From: Collodictyon triciliatum
Lineage: Eukaryota > CRuMs
DNA: 27,567 nt
NCBI GenBank assembly: GCA_043381765.1
Contig: JBHJMP010000988.1
Location: forward strand, 1 to 27,567
Reading direction: 5' to 3'
Shown here: one piece after another, positions 1-10,615 of the stretch
Position numbering within the stretch: position 1 is the stretch's first letter
Layout: every line of letters starts with the position of its first letter
Translations under genes and position numbers: made by a program
The notes under the pieces: model-generated
The model's database searches: none
The model's input: the letters and a program-made list of their open reading frames with translations, nothing else
What the model was told of the DNA's origin: nothing

Positions 1-70
1 CATGAAACGCTACATACTCTTTGATTATCATACAGCTTTTGACGGGTTGGGACCCATTCAAAATTGATAG

Positions 71-740
71 GTCAACGAAAAACTGCGTGTGATTCAAGCG
101 CTTGTCAAACGCAATCGTGAGAAGTCTGGCAAAGCAATGGCAGCCACTTCGTTTGTGCCTCAACAAGATTTCGGTAAAATCGAAGAGGATGAAGAGGTTA
201 TTTGGCTATGCATTTGGTCACAGTTTTATTTTTTGGTTTCCTTTTATTTAAGCGCTCTTTCTTTCTTTTTGACAAACTGGGTGGTAGATAATATTTTAAT
301 ATTACTTTCTGTGATAGGATGCCCTGGTTGCCTCCACAGCAGATGGTTGGATCGAGCAAACAAGGCGCATCGATAGGGAAATCAACCGAATGAGTGCACA
401 CAGCTATCATGCCATAGGGAAAGCTACCGGTGACGCATATACGCCGATAGATGATAGTATCTCGATGGCGGCCAAGAGAAAGTATGAATCATGATTTACG
501 TCTTTTCCTTTATCGCCTTATATGAAAGCTGTCAATATTTTTAGTATAATTATTTGTTTTTCTTCCTACCAAATTAACCACAAGATGGATGATAAAGATT
601 GACATTAACTAAAAAAAACAACTTTAAAAAGATCCATGATGGATATCTCCAAGTCGGGAAGATTGGTACGATTGGCCCTCCTGTCACAAGGAGAGGATGA
701 CGAGGATGATGCGCTGCCACAAACACCAGCAAAATCATAA
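71..740 (+). CDS. 3' end of an unrecognised protein gene (three exons visible)
   Basis: Three exons join in one frame: 71-196, 318-481 and 632-740, ending in TAA at 738-740. The first starts directly after an AG (acceptor TTGATAG), so the gene begins outside the window. Its donor is GTTATT and the next acceptor is GTGATAG; the second intron runs from GTATGA to TTTAAAAAG. The visible product is about 132 residues, charged and probably helical (stretches VNEKLRVIQALVKRNREK and IEQTRRIDREINRM), with an acidic patch EDDEDD near the C-terminus. An AATAAA lies 61 bases after the stop. I do not recognise the family; no catalytic motif or membrane segment is visible. The splicing is supported only by frame continuity. 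Confidence 0.55.
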
Positions 741-800
741 ACCGAAACCCCCTCCATCATACCAAATATGCCAACCACTTATGGAAATAGATAGAATCCA

Positions 801-806
801 AATAAA
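801..806 (+). terminator. polyadenylation signal AATAAA of the first gene
   Basis: An AATAAA hexamer sits 61 bases after the TAA at 738-740, a usual distance for 3' end formation. Assignment is by position only. Confidence 0.4.
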
Positions 807-1042
807 GCAGGCGATGATGATCTTGATCTTCAAAGCCGATCACACAACAAAAAAAAGAAAAAAGAAAAGAAGCAAAAGAAGCAAAAGCAAAAGCGAGTAA
901 GCAAAAGCAAAGCGAGTTGGCCTTGAGCAGGAGGCACAGATTATCGTCTTGGGTTTGTCACTTTAAACCACTTAGCCCCCTGTGGACTTTGCAGTTTGGA
1001 CAGAGAAGCAGTGACTCGAATTATGATGCACAAGTGAGGCGA

Positions 1043-1138
1043 AGAGAAAAAGAAAAAAGAAAAAAGAAAAAAGAAAAAAGAAAAAAGAAAAAAGAAAAAA
1101 GAAAAAAGAAAAAAGAAAAAAGAAAAAAGAAAAAAGAA
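1043..1138 (+). repeat. heptamer array (GAAAAAA)n
   Basis: About 13 near-perfect tandem copies of a 7-base purine unit, G plus six A, all purine on the plus strand. It is a mirror-symmetric homopurine run. It lies in the spacer before the gene starting at 1295. Confidence 0.9.
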
Positions 1139-1294
1139 GGGAGGAGGAAGAGGCAAGTCATTCGTGACGAGTGACTTTCGCTTCGGGCTGTGGAAACCAA
1201 ATACTGCGCCTCTGAAAGACACGTGGCAAAACAGTCAGTTATGTGAACTTTCTCATCATTTAGCAGGTGGCGAAATACAGAGCCGTGCTTTGCC

Positions 1295-4200
1295 ATGTCG
1301 AAAGTCGAACCGTCTTCTTCGCCGTCGATTTCCGCTCACTGGAAAACCGTTCAGAGTGCCCTGCAGTTTTCCTTGGCTGCATCTGAAAATGAACCGAGTT
1401 CTCTGCTGGAATGCAGATCGACGTACGAAGGAAAAGAGAATCCTGCTGAGGTTGAGGATCCTTCGACTAGCTTGCTTTCTGTTTTGCCACTGCAAGGTCA
1501 GAATTGAACGCTTTTCAAAGCTTTTTTTTTTATCTAACAATGAGCCTGACTTTCCTATTCTTTTTTTGTTTTTGTTTTGTTGTCTAATTGCAAACAAAAT
1601 ATTCGTGCGCTCTATGCTTCTTTTTTTTTTTTAACGAAAATACTAGTTTTTTCATACATTTTTATTTGAATTCTCAAATGACCACCTTAGTCCCTACATT
1701 GCCATATACCAAAACTATAATCTTCATCTCTTATATAACGAAATACACTTTATGGGCAATCAGTGGGGCAATTCACAGCTAGGATTGTTATTGGGACCTG
1801 CAATAGTCAGAAAAATGTAATTCTCTCTTGTGCATTTGATGACCCGTGGGCAGTCTTTTATGCGTTTCAACGCCATCTTCCTGACGTCCACAGCTTAATT
1901 CCGACCACCGAAAATCGAGAATCTACCACCGAATCAGAAGGCATTATTGGCACCACATATGCAATACTAGGATGGGCTGCTAGCAAAATCCCGCTCTATG
2001 GTGCTTATGAAACACCATCCTCGCAGTCACATCCAGTTAATACAGCTGAAGGAGCGCCTATGAATAGCCATCCTTCGTATCTACATACCGCCTCGTATTC
2101 TGAAATGCACGGATTATTCGACTTGAAACATTTCCATGCGTCACGTCTCTCTGCAGAATTAGTAAACCATCTGAAAAATGGTAAAATCCTCACCGTCTGT
2201 GGGCATGGCATATCCGCCTTTTTGTCCCAAGTCATATTCTACACCTTATTATCACGCGTCTTGTTAGTGTCAGACCGAGGCACAACTGAGAAACAAAGTA
2301 TTTCAGACTTGGAGTCCAAACTTCTCCCGCTTTTAGGCAAGTTTAGATGCATTACATTTGGTGCCCCTGTCTGCGGGCCGTCTCTATTGGTTGACCTCTC
2401 TCGCGTTCACCCAGCAGCGCCTCTATGGGATGCGAAAGGATTCGTTTTCAATTATGTCAATGAACTCGATATCATTCCCAGGCTCTGTATGCTACATGCT
2501 GCAACACGTTTATCCCTGCTCGAGCAACTTCAAAAATCATCCACCGATGAAATTGGGGTTATTAATAAAGTCGAAAGCACAAGCACGGATTTATCTTCGC
2601 TCATATCGGACGCCTCAAAGCAAACTGCTTTATTCTTAGCCTTGATTCCAAGAAAGATCTTTCCCATTGGAAAGCCTCATGGAGGTTTTGTGCTGTTCAA
2701 GTATGAGAAAAACCAGATTGACGAAGCCAAAAATGCCGATGAAATGTATTTGAGCCTTGCTTTGAGGCCCCCTCGAGCCATGCAAATGAATAGAAGTGAG
2801 GATGTAACTCAATCCAAACAAAGTCAGCCAGGCAGCAATTGGAAAGAGTATTTTGATCAAGGCACAAAGCTCGCATACATGAAAACAACAACCTCATTTT
2901 TGAATTCTTTAGATGAAAGGTAAATCCAAATTCTTATTCTTGACTGCTGTTTATTGTTGGATTCTCGTATGAATTTTATTTATTTTCATAGCCGATTTAA
3001 AAAGGCTTCAGAAATGTTCGCTCCTATAGTGCATGGGTCCCACATTCGGTTTATTTTCGTTGGAAACGTCCTCTATATCTCTATTCCAGGTTTTGTTTTT
3101 ATGGAATACAATGTCGCACTGTCCTATGTTACATCTTTTCTCATGAATATCTGTCGGGATTATTCCTTCTTAAATAGTTGTATTTGCCTCATTATTCATA
3201 AAAACAAACACTCATCACATGTGTTGGTGAATCCTTCTATCCCCTAGGAAAGAATCTCCTTTTTGTCCAATTGATTCAAATTGACCAGGACGGCATTTTT
3301 ACCAATTTCGTCACTCACACCAATAACCTGATTCAGTTTCAGTGTCCCTCGTCTGTTGGTATGCTGATAGATAATATAACTGAGAATGCCGACCAAATAT
3401 GTTTCTATATTTCAAAGTATGCAGAAAAGCCAGTGATTCACTTTTATCTATTAATTCATCTAATTTATCTATTAATGTTGGGGGAAAAAAGGAAGCAAGA
3501 CTACGCCCATCAGGTTCACTATTGCTGGCCAATTTGGAGGTGCTATCATAGAGTTAAATGCGACCAAGAATATTGTTGATATATTCCATCGCCTATCTGG
3601 AACTCGTGCCGCATATGAAGACTCTCCTGTTGATGATTTACTCCACTATGGAATTTCACTTGTGATTAAAAGCAAGACTGAATCTCCTGTGAAGATGCTC
3701 CCTGCAATTTTCACAAAGAATGAAGTCGAAAATACTGTTGAAGATTTGCTTTGCTCCCTCCAATCATCCCTCTATCAAGTTTGAGTTGCATCCTTTATCT
3801 TTACAGCACAAACATATTTCATGGCCATGAGTGAAATATAGTTGCTCATAGAATTTTTTCATTTTTATGAGCAGATGAAACAATCAATGCTCAAGTACGC
3901 CCACGATAAAGGCCACACTTTATACGGAAGAGGATTCGAAACACCAGTAGATTTAGTCCCTGTTCCGTTGTCAGCAATCATGAACCAATATATCCCCTTG
4001 CTAAGCGAACGCCCAGAAAAGTCTCTTCACGATGCTTGTGAGGTAATATCAATACCAATTTAAAAGCATCAGTAAAATTACTGCAAAACGAAATATTTTT
4101 ATTTTATTTTGTCTTCAACAAGCGGTAAGAATGAATGATACAATTTGTACCACCCACCAATTATTTATTTATTTTCCTTAAAAAAAAAAAAACATACACA

Positions 4201-7200
4201 TCAGGGCACCATAAGCCAAACAGCACATATTTCAGATTCTGATTTATACCTGGAATTCGATGCCAGCTTGGCCTCAGGAAAGTCTCAAATGCTATTTCAT
4301 TTCCTGAAACCTCATGTGGTGGAGCGCCCTGGTACGTCAAGTTGTGAAAACATATTGTAATATTCTCTGAGGAAAATATTTAAGAGACCCTCATTACTAA
4401 TTTTAAATATGTAGGAACTTTAGAAGGATTCAATGTGCTTCGAATCCAAGGTTTCTGTTTAGTAATTTGAAAAAAAAATACATATGTGAATAGTGTAGAA
4501 TTCCTATTATAATTTTTACAGTCCATCTTTTAATTTTTTGAGTAGGTGTTAGTTTTAAAATGGTCTTATTCTTGTACTTGCATTAGGTACATATCTTGAA
4601 AAGTGTGCTGAAATGGCACTCGCTTTTGGTGTTGACGTCTTCAAGTTGTTGTTCAAGGAATTTTATCTGGAGTCTGCCATCGTATGCAAGTATGTCTTAT
4701 CATGTCTTAACGTGAATATACACCATACGATTCGAAATGTACATTTATCTTTTCTTTTTCTTCCTTTTTCTCTTCCTCTTTCTCTTCCTTTTTCTCTCCC
4801 TTTTTCTCTCCCTTTTTCTCTCCCTTTTTCTCTCCCTTTTTCTCTCCCTTTTTCTCTCCCTTTTTCTCTCTCTTTTTCTGTCCCTTTTTCTGTCCCTTTT
4901 TCTGTCCCTTTTTCTCTTCCTTTTTCTTTTCCTTTTTCTCTTCCTTTTTCTCTTCGTCTTATACGGATTTAAAATACATACTTGCACCAGACTACAAAAA
5001 ATTGCAGTTGAACTCAAAGAATACAAGGCCTTGAATACGTATGAAGAATTTTCTCGGGTGTTCTCATCCAACTACGACAGTATTTTTGAGCAGACTTCGC
5101 CCTTTTACTATGCATCCAAAAGCTCACAGCTAACCATTTGTAAGAGAACAGCCAAAGCTCGTTAAAGATACACTGTCGTTGTGTTTATATTTATTTGAGT
5201 AGTTGATCGATTGTTAAATTACAGCTAAAAACAATATTCATAGGCGCGCTCCTTTGGGTCATATATTGTGTTTCACGAATCAGATTGAATATTATCCAGT
5301 CTTTTTCTATTGCTGTCATTGGGTATTAATCTTTTATGCAACTATATGTTTTTTTCTCATTCCTCTCCTCTTACATCCCTCATAATTTGATAATAAATTT
5401 AATTGCAAAATTCATAATATAGACCCAAGAATTCGGGTAAATCGACAATATGTAAATCCTTGTGGGGGATTCCAGATGCTGCTGTTTCAACAGATGCGAA
5501 GAAGCCATACACAGTATATGAGGTAAAATCCATGTTCATGTGAAGTTGCTTTCATGGTGAAGTATTCTTTGTTGACAAAACCTTCCATCAGTTTATGCAT
5601 GGATATCATGTCGTTGACATGAATGGAGATGCACCTTTGGATTCCGTTACATCTCCAAGCGATGATTTTCATCCTTTGGCAAATCATTTATTATTAGGTT
5701 TGTAGATGCCTTTACAGTTTATACTTCAGCCGTAAAATCGTGTGCTGGATTCTTACTTTGGATATGTTGTGCTTCATTTTAACTAAATGCATTATTTTCC
5801 CTATGTCACTTGCATAGTTATTCCTTTGCAAGAAACAGAGGCAAGAGCTTCTCTGGAACACATACAGGATGTCTTGACAGAGTCCTACATCTCAAAAACA
5901 CCTTTCTCAATCATTTTTAGTAAAGTATGCATTTCTTTAGGTGAAAATAATAATTAAATAGTTAAATAAAAACTAAAACATATAGCAATTGAATTTATGT
6001 TTTCACTTGTGAATATTCTATGCTTTTCTATTCTAGTGCGACACAATCGAATCCGGATTTGCAAGCAGGGAAGCCCTAGAAGCAGGTTTAAGAGCAGTAT
6101 TTGGAAAATGTTGAATTGGAAGAATAAAAGCATATTCATCAGTATTCATTCACACGGAGAAATTTCAACTTGTAAATATCTTCTTTTTTCTTTATTTTTG
6201 TTTGCCATCTGTAGAGGTCATAAAGAGAATCGAATCTATCAATCGCCACCTGTCGAAGTTTTATGAAAAATCAGGTTTTCTCTTCCGCTTTCTATGAGAT
6301 TCCCTTATATTTGTACTTTATATTTTCAGATAATTTTTTACAAAACTACGTGACCTTTACCAAAAGTACCTCAAGCAACTTCTCACTATGTCATTTATTT
6401 TGTTCCAATAATCAGTACGTTTGTCCAAGATAATAACAGAAATCATTCAGCATTTGGCAAAATATTTACAATCATCACTCTTTCCTTTTTTTCAACTTAG
6501 AGAAAGACCAAAAATTTATTCAGCATTCAGAGCACAGCTTCATAATACCACCATCAGAACGTAGATTTCTAAATAGAGTTGACTGTCTGATTTTTGGGCT
6601 GGGCACCAAAGCCCAAAATTCAAAAAGTCTCCAAAACTTTAAAGAAAAGGTGTAAATGAATTCTTCTGTGTGGTGAATCCTTTGAATTATTTTTGTTCGG
6701 GTATGGCAGTTTACATATTCGGAATACTTGTAATTACTCATAATCTAATAACCATTTAAAGGGTATAATGTCACCTTCGGATTTAAAAGCTGAACTGACT
6801 TCACGATTTGTGTGGGCCAACGGAACTTCCATCTCTGAAATCGAGCAGTTTTTTAACTTTTCCCAAAAAATTCGGTTCGCCTCTGCAATCACGCAAAGAT
6901 ACACCCGCGCCAAAATTATCCGAAGAAAAAAGTTTGATTTTTTTTTTGTTTAATACATGAGCAGTGACGCACCGCTTCTAGATTGTTTTGAAAGGAAATC
7001 ATGGTTTACAATAACTCACAGGTGTTTTTATTTTATTAATGCAATCTTTCATCGAAAAATGATAGCAAACCTGTCATCGAGAAGCGTATGAAAAGAGTCC
7101 TGTCACTCATCAAGCTTCGAAACTCAGAGCGTGACTATGTTGCTAGCATTCAGTCTGTTGTCGAACAATATCTGCAACCATTAAAGGAGCAAAATATCCT

Positions 7201-8432
7201 TTCAGATGAACAAATTCAATTGATGTTCCCCAACATGGAAAAGATATATACCATACACAAAGATTTTCTATTTCAGTTGAATCTTCATATTCATGCTTCG
7301 GCAGAGTCCGTGGGTGACTTCTTTGTGGGAAAGACATGCACCGAATTTATCAAAGACCTTGGAATATTGGAAGAATTCGTTTCGAGATACTATGAATCGT
7401 TAGCCAAGATAGAGGAATGGAAGGCACAAAACGAACGTTTCAGGCTCTTTTTGAAAACTAACAAGGAGACGTTTGTCTCTGTTTTCCCAAAACTCGTGGA
7501 CCCCATTTCACTCCCTGTGAACCGCATGAGGGAGTACCGTGAACTTTTAGAAGAAATTATCACAAATACCGAATCATCACATATCGACTGGGAGCATTTG
7601 TCGCAATCCCTCAAGCTCTGCACCAGCACACAGGAGTCCATCGACAAAATCCGAATGCAGGCAGAAGTACCACAGGAGATTTATGACCTGTTGACAAGAT
7701 ATCCAGGCATTGAATCTTCCCTTATTGTCAAATCTGGGCGTAAAATCCTGCTTCAAGGAACAGTATCGTTGAAAGGTCAGTGGAAAAAAAAAAAAAAGAA
7801 GCCATTTAGTATCCTATTATTGTATTGGAATGCGACAGTTTAATAAAAAAAAATCATGATGTATTACTCTCACTATTTTTAAGGTTATCCAACTCTACGA
7901 GTTTTTCCCTCTAACTACAAAAAGAAAGGAAATGCTAAAGACAAATATTTGTAAATTTCAATCGATAGGGCTCGAGACAGCGTTTGACTTTGTTTGCTTC
8001 AATGATTCTATCGTGCTGATATCTAATGTTAACACGGAAAATTTCAACATCTCGCATCGCCTCGACTTTGGAAACTCGCTTTTCTGTAAAGATTTTTTTC
8101 TTTTTCCTTTTCTTTTTCCTTGCCTTGCCTTGCCTTGCTTTCTGTTTTGTTGCCTTGCTTTCTGTTTTGTTGTAACAACTGTGACATAAGGTACAAGTAT
8201 GCTATATAAATAGAGCCTCGGATTCAATTAGTTTTGATGAATATCGACTTATTAAATGTAAAACAACTTGGCAGATGACCATGAAGACAACAAGTTTTCG
8301 GCAAATATCATAATTGCGCAGACTTTGGGTGCGTTCCTGCCGCTTTGCCTTCAGACACCAGACGAGAAACTCACCATACTCACAGCTTACCGCTCTTTTT
8401 CTCTGTGTTTGTCCACCACCCAACACCAGTGA
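1295..8432 (+). CDS. multidomain protein: class 3 lipase-like domain, P-loop GTPase-like domain, RhoGEF (DH-PH)
   Basis: Twenty-one exons keep one frame: 1295-1496, 1764-2919, 2992-3089, 3248-3416, 3514-3778, 3875-4042, 4205-4331, 4587-4689, 4991-5139, 5244-5322, 5423-5522, 5592-5697, 5818-5924, 6037-6085, 6215-6274, 6330-6365, 6501-6649, 6762-6931, 7066-7762, 7884-8085, 8275-8432. They sum to 4350 bases, about 1449 residues. Residues about 140-340 resemble class 3 lipases: CITFGAP, then FVFNYVNELDIIPRL with the acidic residue at about 303. The nucleophile elbow reads CGHGISAF, with Gly where the family has Ser, so hydrolase activity is doubtful. Residues about 830-960 look like a GTPase: VIGPKNSGKST (Walker A/G1), VVDMNG (DxxG), SIIFSKCD (like NKxD). 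Residues about 1104-1440 are a DH domain (SLIKLRNSERDYVASIQSVVE) and a PH domain (FDFVCFNDSIVLIS; later LCLQTPDEKLTIL). Inferred role: Rho-family GTPase activation at membranes. The acceptor of exon 2 (1764 or 1779) and the donor of exon 19 (GTATCG at 7763) are the weakest joins. AATAAA follows at 8495. The gene could be two genes split near 6370-6760, but an exon at 6501-6649 bridges them in frame. Confidence 0.72.
4750..4957 (+). repeat. 12-base pyrimidine minisatellite inside intron 8
   Basis: About 17 copies of the unit TTTTTCTCTCCC with variants (TCTTCC, TCTGTCCC, TTTTCC). It is entirely pyrimidine on the plus strand. It enlarges the intron 4690-4990 to 301 bases, the longest in this gene. 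Long open frames on both strands here are artefacts of a unit divisible by three. Confidence 0.92.
8131..8170 (+). repeat. perfect 20-base tandem duplication in intron 20
   Basis: TGCCTTGCTTTCTGTTTTGT occurs at 8131-8150 and again at 8151-8170 without a gap, after a short run of CCTTG pentamers. It lies in the intron 8086-8274 of the RhoGEF fusion gene and looks like recent replication slippage. Confidence 0.9.
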
Positions 8433-8494
8433 AGAATAACCCCCGACAAGCCCCTCAAAGCCATTTGAGTCTTCGCCCGATTTTCCTTGAATCC

Positions 8495-8500
8495 AATAAA
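8495..8500 (+). terminator. polyadenylation signal AATAAA of the RhoGEF fusion gene
   Basis: AATAAA lies 63 bases after the TGA at 8430-8432, supporting the last exon of the large gene ending there. Confidence 0.45.
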
Positions 8501-8711
8501 CAGGAAGCTGAATGCACCCATTCGAAACAGACCTATTATTGTCAGCACCATTTGCCTTTCTCGGGCGCAAAACACACACAAATATAAATTCCGCAAAAAG
8601 ACATTTTATTTCGCTATTTCTGTTATGCAGCTTCGACTACTTTTCGCCTAAACACACAGGGCGCAGCAACAAGTCCTTCGTTTCGGCGACTTTTCTCTTT
8701 GGCCATGCTGA

Positions 8712-8718
8712 TATAAAA
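8712..8718 (+). promoter_or_regulatory. TATA-like box before the acidic-protein gene
   Basis: TATAAAA, 176 bases before the ATG at 8894, in a region richer in G+C than the introns. A core promoter here is plausible from sequence and position only. Confidence 0.3.
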
Positions 8719-8893
8719 CAAGCAGGGAAATGGGTCTGTGAGCCGCAATGGTTGGGGTTGTTGTGCAAGTGCAGGGAGGGCACAACCGAGTTCGAGCAGG
8801 GGAAAATACAAACACAAGCAGGCCACCCAGAACGAGCACAACAGAAGAACACAAGCACACAACCCGCAACCCGAGAAAGCATATCGTAAGGAA

Positions 8894-9492
8894 ATGGTCG
8901 CCACGGAAACCGAAGTCCACGCACAAGCCAGCATTGATGCTCAGGAGAACCTCAGCAATGTGGTTGAGGAAGTGGGCAAATTGGAGAGCAAGACCGAGTC
9001 GTCTCAACCAAACGAAGCATCGGTGGAGGTAGTCGCTGAGCAAAACATCGAGGCAGCTAATGATGTGGAAAGCGCACCAGAGAATGCCCCCGAAGATGTA
9101 GGAAAGGAAGTCAAGGAGCTGGAATCCCACGAAGAAGAGAGTAAGGGTGAGGCTGAGACTCCAGAGACAGAGACCAACAAAGAGGACGACTCTGTAGTGG
9201 AACCAACGCCCGAGACAGCAAGCGAATCAACGCCGGAGAGCAACACATCTAAGTATGGATATCACAACCATAGAGACCATTCGTATAGATGGGCCACAAA
9301 AACGATGTTTAGAAGCCTTAACTCGATTTCTTTCCCTTTCTCTTACATCTAAATATGAAAAATAGGCGTGAGGAAATGAGTCACGAAGGCGCATCCAACG
9401 GAATCGAGGAAAAGGCAGAGGATTCCCCAAGCAAAAGGCAGAAGAGTGAGCTTGTGGAACCAACAGCAGAGGCTGAGCCCGTGGCGGCCTAA
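8894..9492 (+). CDS. acidic Glu-rich protein of unknown function (two exons)
   Basis: Exons 8894-9252 and 9366-9492 join in frame: donor GTATGG after two bases of a codon, acceptor AAAAATAG. The product is about 161 residues. ATG at 8894 is the first ATG in this frame. The protein is dominated by Glu, Val, Ser and Ala, with many short E/V/K and TPE/SPE stretches, and is probably disordered. Near the C-terminus SPSKRQK is a basic cluster that could act as a nuclear localisation signal; the end is EPVAA. No enzymatic domain is visible. Base composition and codon use (G/C-rich third positions) resemble the cyclase and ATP11 genes, which supports real coding. AATAAA occurs at 9666. It could be a chromatin-associated acidic protein, but that is a guess. 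Confidence 0.6.
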
Positions 9493-10615
9493 TGAGGGAG
9501 GTGCCATTGTGCCGGATATCCATCCCATACCATGGCACCCGCGATGCCAGAGAGTGCGTCACTATCCTTTCATCCAACACACATCGCACAAGAGCACCGC
9601 TTGAATATCCTTCGCCATGCCGCTACCACACGAACCAAACACAGCCTACTCGCACCGGCCCCTGTAATAAACCTGACGGATAAACGTGCGCCTCTGGCCT
9701 GCTGCGTGGTTCTCTCTGCCTTGCGTCCTGGTTGAAGATGCATCGCCGCACTCCACCCTTCGTGTGGTATTTTTTCCAGATGCGTTCTGACATATGTCTT
9801 CGAACACCGTTGCGCCCTTTCCCCTTCCCAGATTCCCAACCCAAATCCGTCGATCTTTGAAGCGGGTACGAGTGTGTTTTAGGCTTTGGCCTTTGGCCTT
9901 TGCGTTTGTGTCCAATTTGGTTGGCGGGCGTGTATATTCGCATTTGCTTCTGATTCATTCCTCATCACGCGGCTCGTGCCGAATCGCCACGCAAACAGAC
10001 GAGATCACGCGAGCAGACTATTTAACCGTGATCGCCAAACGCACGCGACCGATACCAAAGCGTTGTCTGCCCCTGCCAAAAGCACGGTCCTGTGCGACTG
10101 TCATCGTTTTGCGTGGGTGTGGTCGCGGCTCTGAGCGCCCATCAACAGGCAGACAAAAAGAATAGAATGCCTCACAGCGAGTCTGATGTCATCAGGCTGG
10201 GGTTGATCAATCAAAGGCACGCGACCGGAATCAAAAGAGAAAAGAAAAATACATCCTCAGTTTTGTGTCTTCAGCCATTTGATTTATTGATTTATTCATT
10301 ATTATTTTTTTGTTTTCTTTCCTTCCACTTTCTTTTCCTTTTCTCTCGCCACAGAAAGGAAGATAATCAGCGGGGCGCTGATCAAAAGAAAAGGCCCTCT
10401 GAATTACACCAGACTCTTCTGTCTCACACCGAAAACACCTTAGGATGCTGTGCTGGCACAGTCTGTAACATTCCAACCGATCCACTATACTCACCGACGC
10501 AACCTCTCTATCAGGAAACTCTTGTTCTCCCTACCCGGACCCGCCTTCGCAGACAGACGGAAACACGCACAAGCCCTGAGTTTGACCCTACAATCACACC
10601 TATTAGCCGCTTCAT
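9493..10615. other. 1.1 kb spacer before the copine-like gene
   Basis: An AATAAA at 9666-9671 probably ends the acidic-protein transcript. The rest is moderately G+C-rich with a pyrimidine tract (about 10300-10350) and no exon with recognisable protein. Open frames at 9794-10165 and 10092-10805 have atypical composition (Arg/Cys-rich) and no recognisable similarity, so I read them as non-coding. The region near 10616 would hold the 5' UTR of the copine-like gene. Confidence 0.5.

Larger units (their letters stand above)
741..1294. other. spacer between the first and second gene, with a purine array
   Basis: No convincing exon is seen. It holds A/G-rich sequence (about 840-915), a heptamer array (about 1043-1138) and a short mixed stretch before the ATG at 1295 that would contain the promoter and 5' UTR of the next gene. 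The open frames here (about 697-900 and 917-1174) come from Lys/Arg-coding repeats and are not believed. Confidence 0.6.
8433..8893. other. spacer between the RhoGEF fusion and the acidic-protein gene
   Basis: It contains the poly(A) signal of the upstream gene and a TATAAAA at 8712-8718, and no exon I can support. The downstream frame is open back to about 8738 but has no in-frame ATG before 8894. Confidence 0.5.

Noticed and set aside
3437-3478. Repeat TTTATCTATTAAT twice, 8 bases apart, in an intron of the RhoGEF fusion gene
   Set aside because: The spacer is too short and has no tail; simple slippage explains it.
4613-5165. Long open frames of Leu/Phe/Ser/Pro (plus) and Lys/Arg/Glu (minus) over the pyrimidine array
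   Set aside because: They follow from a 12-base repeat without stops; the real exons 4587-4689 and 4991-5139 flank the array and join in frame.
9794-10165. Open frame of 123 residues in the spacer before the copine-like gene
   Set aside because: Arg/Cys-rich, with no recognisable motif or splice support, in moderately G+C-rich non-coding sequence where chance open frames are common.
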